Counted from the first letter of the stretch, positions 17,848 through 26,394 are shown. The stretch: 64,000 bases of DNA from Verrucomicrobiota bacterium (GCA_023391285.1 JAEWBF010000105.1:1-64000), one strand, 5' to 3'. Notes: generated by a model from the letters alone, not told the origin. Translations and numbers: made by a program.

Positions 17848-18648
17848 TCAGTGCGCATGGTTCCGGTTGTGACGCGTTCGGAGTGCGACCGGCGGCCGCC
17901 ATCCGTCGATCATCCCGGCCCGTGGTCGCTGCTCGCTCAGGAGTTGTATCGCCTCGCGATAGCCATTGAGCGTGCCGACATCCACATACGACTCCCCCGC
18001 GCGCACTCCGATCGCCCGCCCCCCGCGCGCCAGGTGTTCGTTCACCAGCGTGCCGAGGTATTCGTCGCCGCGTCCCGGTTCGCGCCACAAGCCATGCAGC
18101 GCATGCAACACCGACCCCGGCATCTTGATCGCACCCCAGATCCACTCCGATCGCGGATGAGGTTGCTTCACCTGGATCTCCACCACCGCCTGCTCGCTGT
18201 CCGTCACCACCGCGTCGAAATACTGCGGCTCTCGCACCGGAAAGAGCAGAAACGACAACACGTCGTCCGGCAGCTGCGCGAATCCATCTTCCGGATACCA
18301 GATGGTGTCCGGCAGCCCGATCAGCACCGGCTCGCTCCGCGACACCAGCGGCAGCGCCCGAAAGATCGCATCGCACAATCCCGCCGGCTCCGGTTGCACC
18401 ACATACGCGACGTGCGCCCGTCCGACCCGCCCGCCGTAGTATTCGAGAATGTCCGATTTCCCCGCCGAGATCACGAAGCAGATCTTGTCCGCCCCGCCCG
18501 CGATCATCCGATCGATCAAATACTCGCTCACCGCCCGCGGATGCTCCGCCGCCCCATCCATCCGACTGCCTACCGGCAGCAGCTCCTTCGAAAACGCGAG
18601 CGGCTGAATCCGGCTTCCCGCACCGGCGGCTGGAATGATGCCCCACAT
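17848..18648 (-). CDS. sugar-1-phosphate nucleotidyltransferase
   Basis: A 266-residue NTP-transferase of the glucose-1-phosphate thymidylyl/uridylyltransferase type. The N-terminal signature IIPAAGAGSRIQPLAFSKELLPVG binds the nucleotide; VVQPEPAGLCDAIFRAL and LIGLPDTIWYPEDG follow, the latter with the metal-binding D. Start codon ATG at 18648 lies 3 bases after the stop of the CgeB-like gene, so the two are coupled. It should supply an activated sugar, or conceivably an activated cyclitol, to the operon's glycosyltransferases. Confidence 0.85.
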   Translation of the reverse strand: MWGIIPAAGAGSRIQPLAFSKELLPVGSRMDGAAEHPRAVSEYLIDRMIAGGADKICFVISAGKSDILEYYGGRVGRAHVAYVVQPEPAGLCDAIFRALPLVSRSEPVLIGLPDTIWYPEDGFAQLPDDVLSFLLFPVREPQYFDAVVTDSEQAVVEIQVKQPHPRSEWIWGAIKMPGSVLHALHGLWREPGRGDEYLGTLVNEHLARGGRAIGVRAGESYVDVGTLNGYREAIQLLSEQRPRAGMIDGWRPPVALRTRHNRNHAH

Positions 18649-18651
18649 GCG

Positions 18652-19794
18652 CTACGCCTCCACCAAATTCCCCGCGCCGCGCGCCGGCAGTTGCGCCCGG
18701 ATCTTCGCAAGCTCCTCCTCTTCCGGCGCCCGCTGCGTATTTTCGATGATCGTCTCGAGATGCCGCGCCCGATGCGCCGCCGTATGCTCGTCGAGCACCC
18801 GTTCACGCGCCGCCTGCGCGATCCGCGCGAGTTCCGCCTCCGACAACCCCATCGCCGCCACCGCGTCGTCCGTGCTCTGAGCCACCACGATTTCCCGCCC
18901 GGGCTCGAAGAACAGTTCCAACCCATCCCATCGATCGCTCAAAATCGGCGCGCCACACGCCGCCGCTTCGAACAATCGTCCCGAGGGGCAAAATCCCATC
19001 TCCTTCATCGCCCGCCGCGTGATGTTCAACGTGAGCCGCGACGACGAATAAAACGCCGGATGCTGCCCGGGCTCCACGTGTTGCGCGAAGTAGATGTTAT
19101 CCAACCAGGGAAAATCCTGCGGATACTGCGCCCCCCCGATCAGGAATTTCTTCCCGCCACACCGCCGCGCCGTCTCCACCAACAACGTCTCCAACGCCGC
19201 CTGCCGGTCCGCCGCATACGTGCCCAGATACGAGAGATCCGCCGCAAACCTCTCATCCACCGACACGCGCCGATGCGCCTCCGGATCCACGCTGCCATAC
19301 AGCGCCGCCACGCGCCGCGCTCGCAGTTTTCTCTGCAACTCCCCCAACGCCCGTCCCCCCGTGTAACTCAGCACCAAATCGAAATCCGCCAGCCCTCGCG
19401 CACCGATATACTCCACCGGTCTGCCCGACTCCAGGCAGTCCAACGTCACCGGCGTATCCAAATCGTAGAAGGTTCGCAGTTGCGCCCGCGATTCCAGCAC
19501 CAACTCCGTCGCCGCCAACGCATCCGCACAATACGACGTCACCATCGCCACGTCCGCGTCCGCCAAATGCCGGCGCGCCAGATACCGCACTTTGTTGAAA
19601 TCCCCATAAACCTGGAGCTCGCCGTCTTCCCACTCCACCAAGTCCCGATGCGCCGCGTAATACGGCACGTCGCGCTCGAAAAACACGATCTTGTGCCCCC
19701 GCTGCGCCAGCGCCCGGCAAAGCCCCCGCCACAAGGTCGCATGCCCGTTCCCCCAGGAGGAACTGATGGTGAGTCCGAAGATGACAAATTTCAT
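18652..19794 (-). CDS. CgeB-like GT-B glycosyltransferase, first gene of the inositol operon
   Basis: 380 residues from ATG 19794 (MKFVIFGLTISSSWGNGHAT); codons further upstream are repeat DNA. The N-terminal domain has SSSWGNGHATLWRGLCRALAQ, typical of GT-B folds, and the C-terminal domain has the CgeB-type donor motif SGRLFEAAACGAPILSDRW followed by GLELFFEPG. No membrane segment is seen, so it acts in the cytoplasm. It is the promoter-proximal gene of the six-gene cluster. Donor and acceptor are unknown. Confidence 0.8.
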   Translation of the reverse strand: MKFVIFGLTISSSWGNGHATLWRGLCRALAQRGHKIVFFERDVPYYAAHRDLVEWEDGELQVYGDFNKVRYLARRHLADADVAMVTSYCADALAATELVLESRAQLRTFYDLDTPVTLDCLESGRPVEYIGARGLADFDLVLSYTGGRALGELQRKLRARRVAALYGSVDPEAHRRVSVDERFAADLSYLGTYAADRQAALETLLVETARRCGGKKFLIGGAQYPQDFPWLDNIYFAQHVEPGQHPAFYSSSRLTLNITRRAMKEMGFCPSGRLFEAAACGAPILSDRWDGLELFFEPGREIVVAQSTDDAVAAMGLSEAELARIAQAARERVLDEHTAAHRARHLETIIENTQRAPEEEELAKIRAQLPARGAGNLVEA

Positions 19795-20116
19795 GCGATC
19801 GTGCGCTCGCCGGCAGCCATCGAGCCAGGCAAAGTAGCTGATCGCGCAACACCCCGACAGGGGGCGAACTTCCGCAGCATCTCCCCGGGATTTCGCCGGA
19901 GGGCGCATGGTGAACCGCTATCCCGCCACACGCGCGCCTCCCCGACTGTAGGGCGTGGTCTCCCGACCCCGCCGTTCAAAATCCCTCCACCGCCGCGAAC
20001 ACCTCTAGATCTAGAGCTTCCCGTCTTCCTCCGCCGCTCTGCAGGGACGCGCCCGCGCCGCATGAATTTTTTCGTGTATTTCGCGTGTTTCGTGGTTCCC
20101 TCGGCCCTCCGCTTCC
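19795..20116. other. divergent intergenic region between the inositol operon and mutS
   Basis: 322 bases without a gene. It holds a GTAG-headed palindrome (19948-19973), a perfect 14-base palindrome ctctagatctagag at 20003-20016 that could be an operator, and an unpaired repeat arm (20067-20098, ttcgtgtatttcgcgtgtttcgtgg) ending 18 bases before the mutS ATG. Promoters for both directions should lie here, but no clear -35/-10 pair stands out. Confidence 0.5.
19948..19973 (+). repeat. GTAG-headed palindrome
   Basis: GTAG, ggcgtggtc, loop tccc, gaccccgcc: a 9-bp stem with one mismatch. Confidence 0.7.
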
Positions 20117-22705
20117 ATGTCGTCCGAACCCGCGAAACTCACCCCGATGATGCAGCAGTATTTCGAGGTGAAGCGTGGCCTGCCGCGCGATACCCTGCTG
20201 CTCTTCCGCCTCGGCGATTTCTTCGAACTTTTCTTCGACGACGCCGTCGTCGCCTCGCGCCTGCTAGGCCTCACGTTGACGAAGCGCCAGGACCATCCGA
20301 TGGCCGGCCTGCCCGCGCACGCGGTCGACAATTACGTCTCCAAACTCCTCGCCGCCGGCAAGAAGGTCGCCCTCTGCGACCAAGCCGAGCCCGCCAAAGC
20401 CGGCAAACTCGTCCGCCGCCAGCTCACGCGTATCCTTTCCCCTGGGACAACCCTCGCCGCCAACCAACTCGACGCCGCGCGCAATCACTATCTCTGCGCC
20501 GTCTCCTTCGATAAACACGGCCTCCACGCCGCCTGGCTCGACCTTTCCACCGGCGAATTCAAAATCGCGACCGATCCCTCGATCGCGAATCTCCTCCCCG
20601 TCCTCACCGCCCTCGATCCCGCCGAACTTCTTCTCATCGAGGGCGAACTCGAAAAGTGGCGCAACGCCCCGCACGACCAAACCGCCGTCCACGCCCTCTG
20701 CGCCTTCTGCTCGGCCCGCCTCACGTCCGAACTCGCCGGCTACCATTTCGAAACCACCACGGGCGCGAAAACCGTGATGGACACCCTCGGCGTCCTCAAT
20801 CTCCAGGGCTTCGGTCTCGCGCACACGCACCCCGCTCTCGGCCCCGCCGGCGCGCTCGTTTACTACGCCACCGAAAACCTCTGCGCGAAACCGGAAAACC
20901 TCCGCCAACTCCAGGAATACCGCAGCGCGCGCACCCTCCTTCTCGACCCTGCCACGCTGCGTAATCTCGAGATCTTTCAATCTGCCCGCGGCTCCCGCGA
21001 CGGCTCTCTCCTCGCCGCCGTCAATCGCACCGGCACCGCCGCCGGCGCCCGCCTCCTCGAACGCTGGCTCGCCGCTCCCCCGCTCGATCTCGCCGAACTC
21101 AATCGCCGCCAGTCCATCGTCGGCGAACTCCGCGAACAACCCACCCGCCTCCTCGCCCTCCGCGATCTCCTCGCGCAAGTCCGCGACATCCCCCGCATCC
21201 TCGGCCGAATCCAAAACCGCCTCCGCAACCCCCGCGAACTCGGCGGCGTCCGCGACACCCTCACTCAAATCCCCCAAATCCGCTCCGAACTCTCATCTCT
21301 CATCTCTCAACCTTCAACTTCCACCCCCTCTCAACTCTCATCTCTCAACTCTCAACTCCAGGAACTGCCGCCCCTGCGGCAGCTCCTGGCCTCCGCCCTC
21401 GCCGACGACCTCCCCAACGATCTCTCCGACGGCAACTACATCCGCGCCGGCTACGACGCCGAACTCGACCGTCTCCGTTCTTTAACTACGGACAACAAAA
21501 CCTGGCTCTCCGACCTCGAGCGCGCCGAGCAGGAACGCACCGGCATCCGCAGCCTCAAGGTCCGCTACACCGGAAATTTCGGCTACTACATCGAGGTCAC
21601 CAAAGCCAATCTCCACCTCGTCCCGCCCGACTACATCCGCCGCCAAACCACCGTCGGCGGCGAGCGCTACGTCACCGAAGCGCTCAAGCAAAAGGAAAAG
21701 GAAATCTTTCACGCCGAGGAAAACGCCCTCGCCCGCGAGCTCGAACTCTTCAACCAGTTCGTCGCCGCGATCCTCGACGAATCCATTGCGCTCGCCCAAA
21801 CCGCCGATGCCCTCGCCGAACTCGACGTCCTCGCCGGCTGGGCCCTGCTCGCCCGCGAATGGGATTACTGCCGCCCCACGGTCGACGATTCCGATACGCT
21901 CGAAATCGTCGAAGGCCGCCATCCTGTCGTCGAACAGATGCTCCGTTCGCTCGACACGGTCACCGCTCGCGGCGCCAGCGCCGGCTTCGTTCCCAACGAC
22001 ACGCTTCTCTCCTCCACCGACGCCCAGATCGCGCTCATCACCGGCCCCAACATGGCCGGTAAATCGACCTACATCCGCCAGGTCGCGCTCATCACCCTGC
22101 TCGCCCAAATCGGCTGCTGGGTCCCCGCAAAATCCTGCCGCGTCGGTCTCGTCGATCGCATCTTCTCCCGCGTCGGCGCCAGCGACGACCTCGCGCGCGG
22201 CAACTCGACCTTCATGGTCGAGATGAACGAAACCGCCAACATCCTCAACAACACCACCGACCGCTCGCTCATTATCCTCGACGAAATCGGCCGCGGCACG
22301 TCCACCTACGACGGCCTCTCGATCGCCTGGGCCGTCGTCGAACACCTTCACCGCGACCCCGCCCGCGGCCCGCGCACGCTTTTCGCAACGCACTACCAGG
22401 AGCTCACCCAGCTCGAGAAACACCTCCCGCGCCTCCGCAATTTTTCCGTCGCCGTGAAGGAGTGGAACGACGACATCGTGTTCGTCCGCCGCGTAATCCC
22501 CGGCGCCGCCGACCGCAGCTACGGCATCCAAGTCGCCCGCCTCGCCGGCCTCCCCCTCACCGTCATCGACCGCGCAAAAACGATCCTCGCGAAACTCGAG
22601 AGCGACGACACGAGCATCTCCCTCCCCGCGGCTACACCTCAGGCAAAGCCAAAGAAAAAAATCTCCGTCACCCCCGCCGACGACTCGCAGCTTAGCCTCC
22701 TGTAG
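20117..22705 (+). CDS. mutS: DNA mismatch repair protein MutS
   Basis: Recognises mismatches and loops as a dimer and signals to MutL. At 862 residues it has the full domain set: mismatch-binding domain I with the FRLGDFFELFFDDA phenylalanine-x-glutamate region (here FFELF), connector, lever and clamp, then the ATPase with Walker A TGPNMAGKSTYIRQ, GASDDLARGNSTFMVEM, Walker B LIILDEIGRGTSTYDG and FATHYQELT. The lever holds an unusual serine-rich stretch encoded by a simple-sequence repeat at 21289-21360. No mutL is in the window. Confidence 0.96.
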   Translation: MSSEPAKLTPMMQQYFEVKRGLPRDTLLLFRLGDFFELFFDDAVVASRLLGLTLTKRQDHPMAGLPAHAVDNYVSKLLAAGKKVALCDQAEPAKAGKLVRRQLTRILSPGTTLAANQLDAARNHYLCAVSFDKHGLHAAWLDLSTGEFKIATDPSIANLLPVLTALDPAELLLIEGELEKWRNAPHDQTAVHALCAFCSARLTSELAGYHFETTTGAKTVMDTLGVLNLQGFGLAHTHPALGPAGALVYYATENLCAKPENLRQLQEYRSARTLLLDPATLRNLEIFQSARGSRDGSLLAAVNRTGTAAGARLLERWLAAPPLDLAELNRRQSIVGELREQPTRLLALRDLLAQVRDIPRILGRIQNRLRNPRELGGVRDTLTQIPQIRSELSSLISQPSTSTPSQLSSLNSQLQELPPLRQLLASALADDLPNDLSDGNYIRAGYDAELDRLRSLTTDNKTWLSDLERAEQERTGIRSLKVRYTGNFGYYIEVTKANLHLVPPDYIRRQTTVGGERYVTEALKQKEKEIFHAEENALARELELFNQFVAAILDESIALAQTADALAELDVLAGWALLAREWDYCRPTVDDSDTLEIVEGRHPVVEQMLRSLDTVTARGASAGFVPNDTLLSSTDAQIALITGPNMAGKSTYIRQVALITLLAQIGCWVPAKSCRVGLVDRIFSRVGASDDLARGNSTFMVEMNETANILNNTTDRSLIILDEIGRGTSTYDGLSIAWAVVEHLHRDPARGPRTLFATHYQELTQLEKHLPRLRNFSVAVKEWNDDIVFVRRVIPGAADRSYGIQVARLAGLPLTVIDRAKTILAKLESDDTSISLPAATPQAKPKKKISVTPADDSQLSLL
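21289..21390 (+). repeat. simple-sequence and palindromic repeat within mutS
   Basis: Bases 21289-21360 are almost wholly ctctcaact / ctctcatct words, encoding a SSLISQPSTST... stretch in frame. They are followed by ccaggaactgccg at 21358-21370, whose near-complement is at 21377-21390. Confidence 0.6.
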
Positions 22706-22713
22706 CACGTGGT

Positions 22714-23784
22714 TTAGGAACCTGCCTGCAAGCGAGCACTCGGTAATTCCTTTTTGCGCATTCTGCGCCTTTTTGCGGCTCGCTCTTCCGTCGACGGAGC
22801 GTCGCTCGTGCGGCGCGCGCGTCGGAACACCTCGTGGTAGGGCGCGGGTTCTGTCCGCCGACGTTCGCGGGAGCGCGGGCGAGTCCAGTCTTCCTCCCAC
22901 AATTCGATCTTCGCATTGAGATCGCGCAGCTGCGCGCGCAACGCCCGGTAGTCACGCCCCAGTTGCGTCTCGACGCGCCGCTCAAGCTTTTTGTGGTCGG
23001 CGTCGGCGCGCGTAAAATGCCAGGCCGGCGAGCCGTGATAGGTGTCGAACTTGTGCTCGAGATCGCGTTCCGCCGCGTGCAGTTCCTCCACCGCTTCCCT
23101 CAACCGGCTCAGCGGCGAATGCGGACCCAGCACGTCATGTGCCGCTTCCCATTCCACCTCCAGTCGCGCCAGCCAGTCCACATCGCCAGCATCCCACGCT
23201 GCCTGCACTTGATGCCAAAGCTTCTGTCGCGCCGGCGTCCATTCGCCGCCGTGGTCAGGATGAAGACGCTGGACAAGCCGACGGTAGATATCGCGCGCCG
23301 CCCGCGACGGCTTCGCTGCCGGCTCGGGAAAAAAGTCTTCGAGACGCGCCTGCCGCCGACGCGAAGTGCCTTCTTCCTCGTCTTCGGGAGGGCGGGACGG
23401 GTTTCCAGCCGAAGAGCCGTGAGCGTCTTGCACCTCCTGCCAGACGCGCTTCACCGATCGGCCCGTGTGCGCCGCGCGCGCCTGCGCCTCCTCCACGCGC
23501 CGCGCTTTGGTGAACACCTCGCGCTCGAGTTCGCGCAGCGCCGTCAAGTGCAGCGGAAAGGTGCGATGCTTCCACGCTTCGAACGCCGGCACGTCGACTT
23601 CCTCATGCTGGTGCAGCTCGCGAGTGGCTTCCTCGAGCCGGCGCCGCAATTCCTGGAACGTCCGCCACACTTCATCCCGCAGGGGTTGATCGTCGACGAG
23701 CATCAATGCGGCCGTCGGCGCCGTTACTGCGCGTGGTTTGGACCGACGCCGGCGCGGCTTGGAAATGGACTCGTAACCCGTCAC
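22714..23784 (-). CDS. J-domain protein with coiled-coil flanks
   Basis: Encodes an internal DnaJ-like domain at about residues 180-250 (ARDIYRRLVQRLHPDHGG with the HPD tripeptide that stimulates Hsp70). Flanks are long charged helices, probably coiled coils: FQELRRRLEEATRELHQHEE before and LRDLNAKIELWEEDW after. There are no Gly/Phe or zinc-finger regions, so it is a class C co-chaperone. Start is uncertain: GTG at 23784 (356 residues) or ATG at 23703 (329 residues). It converges on mutS with 8 bases between the stops. Partner and client are unknown. Confidence 0.7.
   Translation of the reverse strand: MTGYESISKPRRRRSKPRAVTAPTAALMLVDDQPLRDEVWRTFQELRRRLEEATRELHQHEEVDVPAFEAWKHRTFPLHLTALRELEREVFTKARRVEEAQARAAHTGRSVKRVWQEVQDAHGSSAGNPSRPPEDEEEGTSRRRQARLEDFFPEPAAKPSRAARDIYRRLVQRLHPDHGGEWTPARQKLWHQVQAAWDAGDVDWLARLEVEWEAAHDVLGPHSPLSRLREAVEELHAAERDLEHKFDTYHGSPAWHFTRADADHKKLERRVETQLGRDYRALRAQLRDLNAKIELWEEDWTRPRSRERRRTEPAPYHEVFRRARRTSDAPSTEERAAKRRRMRKKELPSARLQAGS
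22749..22782 (+). repeat. one-sided repeat, ttttgcgcctttttgcgg family
   Basis: cctttttgcgcattctgcgcctttttgcgg. Related copies on the same strand are at 23967-24000, 25451-25494, 30194-30227 and 31177-31209, none with an inverted partner. Confidence 0.6.
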
Positions 23785-23950
23785 AAGAAAAACGAACCGC
23801 AGACCTTCCGCGAAGGCCAACCCGGACGCAAAAATCGAAGCCGCCGTCGGCCACCGCTGCAGAAAAAGTGTGGGAAACTTTGAAAGGCGCTTACCTGCCC
23901 GCCGAAGCCTCGGCGACGGCGGGACACCCCAACTCCTCGCAGGCGCTACC

Positions 23951-24000
23951 TCCTCGTTCTCGTTCTCCCCTTTTTGCGCCTCCCGCGCCTCTTTGCGGCC
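23951..24000 (+). repeat. one-sided repeat, ttttgcgcctctttgcggcc family
   Basis: tcctcgttctcgttctcccc leads into ttttt-gcgcc-tcccgcgcc-tctttgcggcc. It ends 31 bases before the oxidoreductase ATG. The 25451 copy shares the cgttctc lead-in. Confidence 0.6.
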
Positions 24001-24031
24001 GCCTACTTTCACCCTCACTTTCCCTTTCACT

Positions 24032-25051
24032 ATGAAGAAACTCGGCTTCCTCTCCTTCGGCCACTGGACCCCTTCGCCCCATTCTGAAACGCGTTCCGCG
24101 TCCGACGTCCTCTTACAATCCATCGACCTCGCCGTCGAAGCCGAACGCCTCGGACTGGATGGCGCCTATTTCCGCGTCCACCATTTCGCCCGTCAGCTCG
24201 CCTCGCCGTTTCCGCTGCTCGCCGCCATCGGCGCCCGCACGCGCAAAATCGAAATCGGCACCGCCGTCATCGACATGCGGTATGAGAATCCGCACTACAT
24301 GGCCGAGGACGCCGGCGCCGCCGATCTCATCGCCGGTTCGCGCCTGCAACTCGGAATCAGCCGCGGTTCGCCCGAGCAAGTCATCGATGGCTGGCGCCAC
24401 TTCGGTTATCGTCCCGCCGAAGGCGAAGACGACGCCGCGATGGGCCGCCGCCACGCGCAGGTGTTCCTCGAACTGCTCAACGGAAAAGGCTTCGCCCAGC
24501 CGCACCCGCGCCCGATGTTTCCGAATCCTCCCGGACTCCTGCGCCTCGAGCCTTTTTCTCCCACGCTGCGCGAACGGATCTGGTGGGGCTCCGCGACCAA
24601 CGCCACCGCGATCTGGGCCGCGAAGCTCGGCATGAACCTCCAGAGTTCGACGCTCAAATTCGACGAAACCGGTGAACCGCTGCACGTGCAGCAAGCCGCC
24701 CAAATCCGCGCCTTCCGCCAAGCGTGGAAAGAAGCCGGCCACTCGCGCGCCCCACGCGTTTCCGTGAGCCGAAGCATCTTCCCGCTCGTCGACGACCGCG
24801 ACCGCGCCTACTTCGGCGACAGCGGCAACGAGAGCGACCAATTCGGCATCATCGATTCCATGCGCGCCGTCTTCGGCCGCACCTACGCCGCCGAACCGGA
24901 CGTCCTGATCGAGCAACTCCGCCAAGACGAAGCCATCGCCGAAGCCGACACCCTCCTCCTCACGATCCCCAACCAACTCGGCGTCGAGTATAACGCCCAC
25001 GTCTTCGAAGCGATCCTCACCCACCTCGCCCCCACCCTCAACTGGCGCTAG
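24032..25051 (+). CDS. luciferase-like (LLM class) flavin-dependent oxidoreductase
   Basis: Bacterial-luciferase-type TIM-barrel monooxygenase using reduced flavin. Start ATG 24032 (MKKLGFLSFGHWTPSP), 339 residues; the frame upstream is repeat DNA. Seen: AERLGLDGAYFRVHHFA, RTRKIEIGTAVIDMRYENPHYMAEDAGAADLIAGSRLQLGISRG, and the C-terminal NQLGVEYNAHVFEAIL. Substrate not deducible. Its last 60 codons are duplicated as decayed fragments further right (25388 and 26212), so this is the intact parent of a local duplication. Confidence 0.88.
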   Translation: MKKLGFLSFGHWTPSPHSETRSASDVLLQSIDLAVEAERLGLDGAYFRVHHFARQLASPFPLLAAIGARTRKIEIGTAVIDMRYENPHYMAEDAGAADLIAGSRLQLGISRGSPEQVIDGWRHFGYRPAEGEDDAAMGRRHAQVFLELLNGKGFAQPHPRPMFPNPPGLLRLEPFSPTLRERIWWGSATNATAIWAAKLGMNLQSSTLKFDETGEPLHVQQAAQIRAFRQAWKEAGHSRAPRVSVSRSIFPLVDDRDRAYFGDSGNESDQFGIIDSMRAVFGRTYAAEPDVLIEQLRQDEAIAEADTLLLTIPNQLGVEYNAHVFEAILTHLAPTLNWR

Positions 25052-25077
25052 GTAGGGCGGGTTGTCCCCAACCCGCC
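25052..25077 (+). repeat. GTAG-headed palindrome after the oxidoreductase stop
   Basis: GTAG directly follows the TAG stop. Perfect 9-bp stem ggcgggttg / caacccgcc, loop tccc. Confidence 0.85.
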
Positions 25078-25081
25078 GTCA

Positions 25082-25181
25082 TGAACCACGAATGGACACG
25101 AAGGCACACGAATTGAGAGGAGCTGACCAGCGCCATTGGCGGATTCATCCTTCGTGTAAATTCGTGTCCATTCGTGGTTCA
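25082..25181. repeat. long inverted repeat of cgaatggacacgaa type
   Basis: Arms 25082-25114 (tgaaccacgaatggacacga...) and 25149-25181 pair at 28 of 33 positions. The words cgaatggaca and cgaaggcaca recur every 9-11 bases within an arm. A single arm of the same family lies at 25521-25560 and a relative at 42651. Confidence 0.8.
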
Positions 25182-25182
25182 A

Positions 25183-25412
25183 TTAAATCAGCTCAACCGC
25201 GGACGTGGCCACGAGATCAGAACTCATCCGCAAAACACAGCCTTTGACCTGCGTTCGCTCGCATAAGGCAGCTTCAAACTTGCGTTGGGCGGTGCCCGAG
25301 AGGGCTACCTCGCCGCGTTGCGAGCAGCAGATCAAAACGATTTCGCTCCCCCTCCTCGCCTTCTCGCAAAGCTGAGGATCAAACTCTATGCGCGCCGTCT
25401 TCGGCCACACCT
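25183..25412 (-). CDS. unassigned short frame, possible gene fragment
   Basis: An open frame on the minus strand with the coherent stretch DPQLCEKARRGSEIVLICC, GEVALSGTAQRKFEAAL and MSSDLVATSAVELI at its C-terminus, about 67 codons. No ATG precedes the coherent part; a GTG near 25412 would begin inside the duplicated oxidoreductase fragment. I do not recognise a family. It may be the 3' remnant of a gene truncated when the fragment inserted, or chance. Confidence 0.25.
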
Positions 25413-25421
25413 CCGCCGTCT
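25388..25421 (+). pseudogene. 34-base fragment of the luciferase-like oxidoreductase gene
   Basis: Near-identical to 24860-24893 of the intact gene (atgcgcgccgtcttcggc...). Too short to be functional. Confidence 0.6.
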
Positions 25422-25450
25422 CACCTCCTCGTTCTCGTAATCTCTCTTTC

Positions 25451-25560
25451 TCGTTCTCCCCCATTTTTGCGCCTTCTGCGCCTCTTTGCGGCCATCCCCT
25501 CATTACCTCACGCCTTCGGCGGATTCATCTTTCGTGTATTTCGTGTCTTTCGTGGTTCCA
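25451..25560 (+). repeat. two adjacent one-sided intergenic repeats
   Basis: 25451-25494 is a ttttgcgcc...ctctttgcggcc copy. 25521-25560 is an unpaired arm (ttcgtgtatttcgtgtctttcgtgg). Together with the repeats above they fill the non-coding stretch up to the hydrolase stop. Confidence 0.6.
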
Positions 25561-25575
25561 ATCCAAGAGCCCATT

Positions 25576-26094
25576 TCACCGCGATCCGAGCCGATCAAGA
25601 GCCCCCTTGATCGCCTGCAAGTAATTCGGATGCCAGAGTTCGTGATCCGCCTCGGGCACGACGGTGTAAGTGCACTGGCGATAAAAATCGCGCACGGCCT
25701 CAGCGCGGCGATGCATCTGGTCGTCTTCTTTGGCGCCAACAAGCACGTCGGCCGGCGTGTCCGCGTTGCCCGCCTTGTAGGAAATCATCCACCGCTGCGG
25801 CTCATCGTCGTCCTCCAGAAAAAACGGCGAGATCGAACCCAGGATCAGATGCCGGGCCCGAAGCGCCCCCAGATGCGAGTAGAGAGCGCCGAGAGAGAAT
25901 CCCATCACGATCTTGCCTGTGGTCTGCGCGCCGACCTGCCCAAACACCGCACGCGAGTCGAAGTTCGGCTGGGGACCGTTCCAATCCAGTTGGACAAACT
26001 CGGTGTCCCAGCCTGAGGCGTGGACAAATTCCGTGAACGGTCGAAACCGCCGCTCCGCTCCCGGCATCGGTGGCACTATGGTCAGCAATGGCAT
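25576..26094 (-). CDS. small alpha/beta-fold hydrolase
   Basis: Compact serine hydrolase, probably an esterase-like enzyme. From ATG 26094 (MPLLTIVPPMPGAERRF) it has 172 residues. Nucleophile elbow GFSLGAL, acid region DVLVGAKEDDQM, and the catalytic histidine in VPEADHELWHP complete a plausible triad. It is shorter than most family members (about 250), with little room for a cap domain. Longer starts at 26112 or 26181 are possible but add non-conserved residues. It lies between the intact oxidoreductase gene and its decayed copy, in a region with accessory character. Confidence 0.65.
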   Translation of the reverse strand: MPLLTIVPPMPGAERRFRPFTEFVHASGWDTEFVQLDWNGPQPNFDSRAVFGQVGAQTTGKIVMGFSLGALYSHLGALRARHLILGSISPFFLEDDDEPQRWMISYKAGNADTPADVLVGAKEDDQMHRRAEAVRDFYRQCTYTVVPEADHELWHPNYLQAIKGALDRLGSR

Positions 26095-26211
26095 CCGAAA
26101 CCCGATGGTCATCGGTTGATAAACGTCAACGGTGCTCACCCGTCTTCCGCGAAGACGCACCGCGTGGCACCAACGCGTCAATAGATAACGCGTGTCCCGT
26201 CCAGCAGGTCC

Positions 26212-26394
26212 TCGACCCGATGCGGGTCGTCTTCGGCCGCACCTACGCAGCCGAGCCCGACATCCTGGTCGAGCAACTCTGCCAAAACGAACCCATCACC
26301 GAAGCCATACCCTCCTCCTCACAAACCCCAATCAAACGGCATCGAATATAACCGTCCCCTTCCTCAAATCGATACGCACCACCGTGCCGCGAGT
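26212..26394 (+). pseudogene. frameshifted 3' copy of the luciferase-like oxidoreductase gene
   Basis: Bases 26220-26394 align with 24860-25034 of the intact gene. The first 29 codons stay open (MRVVFGRTYAAEPDILVEQL against MRAVFGRTYAAEPDVLIEQL), then a 2-base loss after the ITEA codons shifts the frame. Similarity continues out of frame through atcgaatataacc to about 26394. It lacks the first 270 codons of the gene. Confidence 0.8.

Noticed and set aside
20003..20016. Perfect palindrome ctctagatctagag as a transposon target or phage site
   Set aside because: Isolated 14-base palindrome with no recombinase gene or repeats around it; at most an operator.
17809..20514. A very long plus-strand open frame opposite the inositol operon and into mutS
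   Set aside because: Arg/Pro/His-rich translation without domains; it is the antisense shadow of GC-rich codons in six well-supported minus-strand genes.
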